A stretch of DNA of 5,330 nucleotides, from NCBI GenBank assembly GCA_028711875.1, contig JAQTRJ010000182.1:1-5330 (forward strand), written 5' to 3'. The notes beneath the pieces were generated by a model. It was not told the DNA's origin. It did no database searches and worked only from the letters and a program-made list of their open reading frames with translations. This document shows positions 1 to 5,330 of the stretch, piece after piece. The translations under genes were made by a program, and so were the position numbers. Origin of the DNA: a bacterium. Its GTDB lineage: Bacteria; Electryoneota; RPQS01. Every line of letters starts with the position of its first letter. Position 1 is the first letter of the stretch.

Positions 1-1
1 G

Positions 2-577
2 GCGACGACGAAAATTCGTCCGTTCAACAACGAGAAGGACGTGGGCGTAGACGGGATCGTGCGGCTGTGGGGCGACTATTTGTGGAACGCGGGAAACCGG
101 AATCGCATTTCATTTCCGCTCGACAACGGGCAGGTGGCGACGTGGACAGACTGGCGCGACGGACTGCGGCCGCGCAAGCACGGCGGTCGCTACATCTTCA
201 CGCAAATTACGACGCCGAGCGGCGGCTACGACGCCTATCAGCAGTTTCTGTCGTTTGTGGCCGAGGAGATGGGCGCCATCGCGCTGGCTCGCGAGAGCCG
301 GATCGTGTTCGACGATTCCGCGTCGGTCGGAGATTTGATTGTGGCGCTGCGCGAGGACACGGAGAGCCGGGTGGGAATTATTCTCGACGCATGCAAAGGA
401 TCGCGCGGCGAGCGGCTGTTTCTGATCGGCACCTGCGGCACGCCGAGCACGACTCTGTACGTCATGCGGCCGTACTCTCCGGTGCAGGGGCTGAACGAGT
501 GGTTTTCACTTGACGGCGCGCGGTGGGCAATCGGTCAGGGAGCACGCACGGATTTGCGGCGGGTGACCTTGAAGTAG
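2..577 (+). CDS. DUF4846-like protein, 3' part (5' end outside window)
   Basis: The frame is open from base 2, so this is the C-terminal 191 residues of a longer protein. The GTG at 41 lies inside the conserved region and is not the likely start. The order of segments matches my memory of the DUF4846 family: an N-terminal NN...RLWGDYLW block (visible residues about 9-28), an FPLDNG...TWTDWRDG block, a YDAYQQFLSFVAEEMGA helix (about 76-93), a VGDLIV strand (about 109-114), a GIILD strand (about 125-129), and an EWFSLD block (about 166-171). In remembered family members the first block carries CADAVMRL and the later strand carries GHAVIV, which resembles an NlpC/P60-type Cys/His pair. Here the Cys position is Gly or Val and the His position is Arg, so an active hydrolase is doubtful. 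The molecular role is unknown. It ends 2 nt before the next gene, suggesting co-transcription. Family assignment is moderately sure and function is not. Confidence 0.72.
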   Translation, partial: ATTKIRPFNNEKDVGVDGIVRLWGDYLWNAGNRNRISFPLDNGQVATWTDWRDGLRPRKHGGRYIFTQITTPSGGYDAYQQFLSFVAEEMGAIALARESRIVFDDSASVGDLIVALREDTESRVGIILDACKGSRGERLFLIGTCGTPSTTLYVMRPYSPVQGLNEWFSLDGARWAIGQGARTDLRRVTLK

Positions 578-579
578 CC

Positions 580-1029
580 ATGAAACTCTGGCTCATTTTC
601 GGACTCACCGCGTCGCTCCTTTACGGACTGACGGCGGTCATTTTCAAGCTGCTGGCCGGGCCGCGCTTTCTCGGCGGACAGCCGGGCTGGATTTTAACGG
701 GATTGGGCCTGGGAATCGCGGCCTGTGGAGCACTGGGGGCGCTGTTCTGGCCGAACGCAGCGGTAAGCGGCGACACGACACGCGCGTTTTTGTATGCGAT
801 TCCGGTGGGGGTGATGAACGGTTTCGCGACGCTGTTGGTGCTGCGCGTGCTGAACTCCCCGACGGGAAACGTGAGCCAACTGGTTCCGATTTACAACACG
901 AACACGCTGGTGGCGTTCGTCATTGCCGTGTTCATGTTCCGCGAGTTGCCTCAGGGGCCGGACTTGACCCGCAATCTCGTCGGCGCGCTGCTGATCGTGA
1001 TCGGAGCGACGCTGATCGGGATGAGGTGA
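580..1029 (+). CDS. Small single-domain EamA/DMT-type membrane transporter
   Basis: A 149-residue integral membrane protein with about five hydrophobic segments at residues 3-25, 37-57, 69-91, 99-120 and 131-148. The fourth segment, with VPIYNT followed by VFMFREL, and the last, GALLIVIGATLIG, look like the end of an EamA repeat of the drug/metabolite transporter superfamily. Full-length EamA proteins have two such repeats and ten helices, so this is half-size and would have to dimerise, as small multidrug resistance proteins do. The substrate cannot be told. The ATG at 580 is chosen because it lies 2 nt after the upstream stop. A longer reading from the GTG at 523 would overlap the preceding gene by 55 bases and add a hydrophilic leader. 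The ribosome binding site is weak, so translation may be coupled to the upstream gene. No clear terminator follows, although the palindromic repeat at 1056-1131 could serve. Confidence 0.82.
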   Translation: MKLWLIFGLTASLLYGLTAVIFKLLAGPRFLGGQPGWILTGLGLGIAACGALGALFWPNAAVSGDTTRAFLYAIPVGVMNGFATLLVLRVLNSPTGNVSQLVPIYNTNTLVAFVIAVFMFRELPQGPDLTRNLVGALLIVIGATLIGMR

Positions 1030-1055
1030 AGAAAAAGGCCGAAATACTGAAATAA

Positions 1056-1131
1056 GATTCTGGACGCCCGCGCGAGACCAGCACAGAGCGGAAATCAGAA
1101 TTCTGAGGCGCGCGGTGTCCAGAATGACAAT
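1056..1131. repeat. Intergenic imperfect inverted repeat, copy 1
   Basis: The left arm at 1056-1073 starts GATTCTGGACGCCC. The right arm at about 1108-1125 reads GCGCGCGGTGTCCAGAAT and is its approximate reverse complement, with one C/T difference and a one-base gap. The right arm is followed by GACAAT. The centre contains the perfect 10-bp palindrome CAGAATTCTG (1096-1105), which echoes the outer ATTCTG. Transcription would give a long GC-rich hairpin. It lies between converging genes, as REP-like palindromes often do. A short T run at 1131-1134 follows, so it might stop transcription of the + strand gene, but this is not a textbook terminator. Confidence 0.75.
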
Positions 1132-1142
1132 TTTGGGCAAGC

Positions 1143-1216
1143 GATTCTGGACGCCCCGCGACTCTATCGGGGCCTGATGATGCTATGCGACAGGCGCGGG
1201 TGTCCAGAATGACAAT
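1143..1216. repeat. Intergenic imperfect inverted repeat, copy 2
   Basis: This is a second copy of the element that begins at 1056. The first 14 bases (1143-1156) match copy 1 exactly, and an 18-base block at 1199-1216, GGTGTCCAGAATGACAAT, equals 1114-1131. The arms again form an inverted repeat ending in TCCAGAAT. The interior differs from copy 1 and contains its own small hairpin, with GCCCCG at 1153-1158 pairing CGGGGC at 1168-1173 around a 9-base loop. Conserved ends with divergent centres and an 85-87 bp period suggest a dispersed repeat family or a non-autonomous mobile element. No target-site duplication is evident. Confidence 0.75.
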
Positions 1217-1227
1217 ATGCTTTTGGG

Positions 1228-1260
1228 AAAAAAAGCGCGCGGTCGGAAGATCGCGCGCTT
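1228..1260 (-). terminator. Rho-independent terminator of the secreted-protein gene
   Basis: A 12-bp stem (1233-1244 pairing 1249-1260, with one G-T pair) closes a 4-base loop at 1245-1248. Read on the minus strand, the stem AAGCGCGCGATC...GCGCGCTT is followed directly by a run of seven T (1228-1234, counting two that also pair in the stem). It starts 26 nt after the stop codon of the minus-strand gene that ends at 1287. On the + strand the hairpin is not followed by a T run, so it should act in one direction only. Confidence 0.88.
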
Positions 1261-1286
1261 CGCTTGATTGATAACCACGGAAGAGA

Positions 1287-1856
1287 TCAGCGTTGTCCGT
1301 AGCGAGTTTCTTCGTGGCGCAGGCGGACGACGGGATCGCGGTCGTCTTGCGCTTTCACTTCGAGCAGAAATCCCTTGCCGAGCGGACAGAGCGTGCTGGC
1401 GGTAAGCGGGCCGAAGCGGATGGGCGGATCGCTCCAACCACGGCCGGTCGCGAACGCCACGGCCACCGACGGCCCGACCTCCGTTCCCGGACAGCCCACG
1501 CGGGACGACGTCACACGAAACGAATCGGCTCCGGACTCCGCGCGCAGAATCGCCGACGTCTCCCACGGGAGCGGCAGCTCGCTTCCCTCCGTGATCGAAC
1601 GCGACACGACGTCCACAACCACCGGCGCGAGATTGAATTGTCCCGCGGCCGCGGCGGCGACGAAGCCTTCGCGGAGCAGCGGATTTTGCAGATCAATCAC
1701 GATCCGCTCGCCGGGCGTCGCAACGGCACTGTCCACCTTCTCCTGTCCGTGGTAGTGGTTCACCTGCACCAGATTAAAATTGATCGTGGACGGCGGCAAC
1801 TGCGCCGCACAGACCGTCGCCGAGAGGATCGCCAGCAGGAAGACCATCCGTTTCAT
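1287..1856 (-). CDS. Secreted/periplasmic protein of unknown function
   Basis: A 189-residue protein that I do not recognise. Residues 1-18 form a typical Sec signal peptide: a KR start, a hydrophobic core MVFLLAILSATV, and a likely cleavage at VCA-A or CAA-Q. Cys16 is preceded by TV rather than a small residue, so a lipobox is unlikely. The mature part looks rich in beta strands (RIVIDL, VVVDVV, VAVAFA, GFLLEVKA). It has exactly two cysteines, at 122 (GCPG) and 157 (LCPLG), which could form a disulfide outside the cytoplasm. There is also a small NHYHG cluster at 33-37. No transmembrane segment follows the signal, and no catalytic motif is visible. The ATG start is supported by a GAGGTG site 5 nt upstream and by the signal peptide. 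A strong terminator follows. The gene is downstream of ftsH but separated from it by 187 nt. An Ig-like or similar beta-sandwich fold is only a guess. Confidence 0.8.
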   Translation of the reverse strand: MKRMVFLLAILSATVCAAQLPPSTINFNLVQVNHYHGQEKVDSAVATPGERIVIDLQNPLLREGFVAAAAAGQFNLAPVVVDVVSRSITEGSELPLPWETSAILRAESGADSFRVTSSRVGCPGTEVGPSVAVAFATGRGWSDPPIRFGPLTASTLCPLGKGFLLEVKAQDDRDPVVRLRHEETRYGQR

Positions 1857-2044
1857 AGCCGCACCTCGGAGGTTCTTTCTGCATCACGCAGCAAGCCTCG
1901 TGCCCGTTCGCCCGGCATTATGGAATCGAAGGTTAGCCAGCCGGAGAAAGAGCACGGCGCTTTCGCTCTGCAATTCGTATGAAACGATTTGCGCATTCGC
2001 GAGCGACGGGTCACGTGGAGTTTCACGACGTGCTGCATCATGCG
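1857..2044. other. Intergenic region between ftsH and the secreted-protein gene
   Basis: This stretch of about 188 bases separates the ftsH stop from the next minus-strand start. I see no convincing terminator for ftsH, only weak dyads such as those in GTCACGTG and CACGACGTG near 2010-2033. A minus-strand CATAAT (positions 1917-1922) resembles a sigma70 -10 box and would give a leader of about 55 nt, but no good -35 box stands 17 nt upstream. A 62-codon ORF spans almost the whole stretch and is discussed as a finding. Its arginine- and serine-rich translation does not look like a known protein. Confidence 0.4.
1862..1867 (-). promoter_or_regulatory. Shine-Dalgarno site for the secreted-protein gene
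   Basis: On the minus strand GAGGTG lies 5 nt before the ATG at 1856-1854, at the short end of usual spacing. It supports that start and independent translation of the gene. Confidence 0.6.
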
Positions 2045-4057
<2,013 letters not shown>

Positions 4058-4059
4058 GG

Positions 4060-4632
4060 TTAGAAATCCACTCCTCTTTGAGCCAGAATACCTTGACGAA
4101 ACGCGTGCTTGATCTCGCGCATTTCGGTGACCGTGTCGGCGCGTTCGATGACTTCGGGCGGCGCGCCGCGTCCGGTCAGGATCAGCGTCGTGGCGGCGGG
4201 ACGCGCGTCAAGCAAATCCAGCACGTCGGACACCGCGAGAAGTCCCAGCGTCACGGCCACAAAAATTTCATCGAGCAACACCAGCCGGTACGCGCCTGAC
4301 GCAAGTTTCTCTTTGGCAAAGGCGAGCGCTTCGCGGGCGGCCTTCTCATGTTCGACGCGCGGCAGATTGTCGTCCACGATGCCGACGAAGCCCTTGCCCA
4401 TGCGATGAAATTCCACTTCGGGTTCCAAACGGCGGATGGATTTAAGTTCGCCGTACATCCAGCTGCCTTTGATGAATTGAACGATGAGACAGCGATGACC
4501 GTAGCCGACGGCGCGGAGCACGGTTCCGAGAGCGGCGGTGGTTTTGCCCTTGCCGTCGCCGGTATTGACCAGCACCAGTCCGCGCGGCTCAACGGACGTC
4601 ACGTCTTCAGGCGTGGAATCTTCGATTGTCAC
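4060..4632 (-). CDS. cobO: ATP:corrinoid adenosyltransferase (CobA/CobO/BtuR family)
   Basis: Transfers the 5'-deoxyadenosyl group of ATP to reduced cob(I)alamin or a corrinoid precursor, making adenosylcobalamin in the cytoplasm. With the start chosen here the protein has 190 residues, a usual family length. Visible motifs: P-loop GDGKGKTT (25-32), VQFIKGSW (51-58), Walker B-like VLLDEIFVAVTLGLL (118-132), LTGRGAPPE (152-160), TEMREIKHAF (169-178) and the C-terminal GILAQRGVDF. Family members usually have DEIN where this has DEIF. The frame is open upstream to 4737, but that extension overlaps the end of proS and is Cys/Arg/Ser-rich, so the GTG at 4632 is preferred. The GTG at 4602 is the alternative. 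It lies 25 nt after proS and 2 nt before ftsH, so it is probably in one transcript with both. No other cobalamin gene is in view, so salvage versus de novo use cannot be decided. Confidence 0.93.
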   Translation of the reverse strand: MTIEDSTPEDVTSVEPRGLVLVNTGDGKGKTTAALGTVLRAVGYGHRCLIVQFIKGSWMYGELKSIRRLEPEVEFHRMGKGFVGIVDDNLPRVEHEKAAREALAFAKEKLASGAYRLVLLDEIFVAVTLGLLAVSDVLDLLDARPAATTLILTGRGAPPEVIERADTVTEMREIKHAFRQGILAQRGVDF

Positions 4633-4657
4633 CTCGGCGCGTTTCCGTATCGAAAAC

Positions 4658-5330
4658 TCAGTAGGCTTTCGCGAACACGACGCGGCGCTTGGACGGACGA
4701 CCCGTGAGCATGCACACGCCGTCTTCCGCGGGCGCATTCAACGGAATCACGCGCAGCGTCGCCTTAGTTTCTTCCTGAACACGCCGCTCATCCTCGGTGT
4801 TTCCCGCCCAGTGCACCAGCGCGAAGCCTTTGTCGGCGGCGATGTACTCTTTAAAGTCGTCGTAGGAGTTGACCGGCCGAGTGTTCTCGTCGAGCATTTG
4901 CTTGGCGCGGGCGAACAGGTCGCTCTGAATGCTCGCAAGAATTTCCGGGATGCGGGCGGCCGCTTCGGCGAGCGGCAGCGTCATTTTTTCGCGGTTGTGA
5001 CGCTTGGTGGCGACGAGCTGCCCGGCTTCGACGTCGCGCGGGCCGATTTCGATGCGCAGCGGATAGCCCGCTAAATCTCCTTCGGCGAATTTGAAACCGG
5101 GCGTGACGTTGACTCGATCATCGAGCCGGACGCCGATGCCGCGATCCTTGAGTTCCTTGAGGACGGGATTAAGGGCGGCCATAACACGCGCGCGTTCGTC
5201 ATCCTTGCGACCGATGGGAACGGCGAGAAGGGGCCACGTGGCGAGGCGCGGCGGCACGATCACGCCGTCGTCGTCGCCGTGCACCATGATGAGCGCGCCA
5301 ATGAGCCGCGTGGACACGCCCCACGAGGTC
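4658..5330 (-). CDS. proS: Prolyl-tRNA synthetase, C-terminal part (5' end outside window)
   Basis: Charges tRNA-Pro with proline. The visible 223 residues start inside class II motif 3 (TSWGVSTRLIGALIMVHGDD, visible residues 1-16). They continue through the anticodon-binding domain (about 33-110, with FKFAEGDLAGYPLRIEIGPRD) into the C-terminal domain of the archaeal/eukaryote-like ProRS type, ending in the typical FAKAY. In zinc-binding relatives this last domain has four cysteines, near WCG, ECE, RCIP and CxxC. Here they read WAG, EDE, RVIP and a single C206 in VCMLTG, so zinc binding is probably lost. The large insertion of the E. coli-type enzyme cannot be assessed because the N-terminal part is missing. 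The gene is first of the visible minus-strand group proS-cobO-ftsH. The frame stays open through the right edge of the window. Confidence 0.96.
   Translation of the reverse strand, partial: TSWGVSTRLIGALIMVHGDDDGVIVPPRLATWPLLAVPIGRKDDERARVMAALNPVLKELKDRGIGVRLDDRVNVTPGFKFAEGDLAGYPLRIEIGPRDVEAGQLVATKRHNREKMTLPLAEAAARIPEILASIQSDLFARAKQMLDENTRPVNSYDDFKEYIAADKGFALVHWAGNTEDERRVQEETKATLRVIPLNAPAEDGVCMLTGRPSKRRVVFAKAY

Noticed and set aside
694..1140. A 148-codon minus-strand open frame opposite the EamA gene and into repeat copy 1
   Set aside because: It is antisense to a well-formed membrane protein, and its translation is rich in Arg, Gln and His with no motif.
1056..1216. CRISPR array from two repeated units
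   Set aside because: There are only two copies, repeats are palindromic ends of a 75-bp unit with unequal interiors, and there is no regular short repeat-spacer pattern or cas gene.
1293..1982. A 229-codon + strand open frame opposite the secreted-protein gene
   Set aside because: The product is arginine-rich and without motifs. The opposite strand has a signal peptide, a ribosome binding site and a terminator.
4633..4737. N-terminal extension of cobO to the start at 4737
   Set aside because: It overlaps the end of proS, has a Cys/Arg/Ser-rich composition, and would make the protein longer than usual for the family.

Overview
The window is a GC-rich piece of bacterial chromosome with two converging gene blocks. 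No rRNA, tRNA, transposase, CRISPR array or phage gene is visible. The organism is not stated. A ProRS of the archaeal/eukaryote-like type with a cysteine-poor C-terminal domain, a DUF4846-like protein, and short tandem palindromic repeats would suit a lineage around the Bacteroidetes/Chlorobi (FCB) group or a related uncultured phylum. That is inference from family memory, not proof.

Left block, + strand (1-1029): the 3' part of a DUF4846-like gene, cut by the left edge, is followed 2 nt later by a small single-domain EamA/DMT-type membrane protein. The convergence zone (1030-1286) has no gene. It holds two copies of an imperfect inverted-repeat element arranged in tandem about 86 bp apart, then a strong intrinsic terminator for the minus-strand gene that ends at 1287.

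Right block, - strand (1287-5330), in transcription order: proS (3' part, cut by the right edge), then cobO (ATP:corrinoid adenosyltransferase), then ftsH (membrane AAA+ zinc protease), then a 187-nt gap, then a gene for a secreted protein of unknown function. proS-cobO-ftsH are spaced by 25 and 2 nt and look like one transcription unit joining translation, cobalamin activation and membrane protein quality control. I see no direct functional link between them. The secreted-protein gene has its own Shine-Dalgarno sequence and a terminator. A 62-codon ORF that exactly fills the gap before it is doubtful.

I did not find a clear new system. The points most worth a second look are the tandem palindromic repeats, the apparent loss of the Cys and His positions in the DUF4846-like protein, the HECGH form of the FtsH zinc motif, and the secreted orphan.
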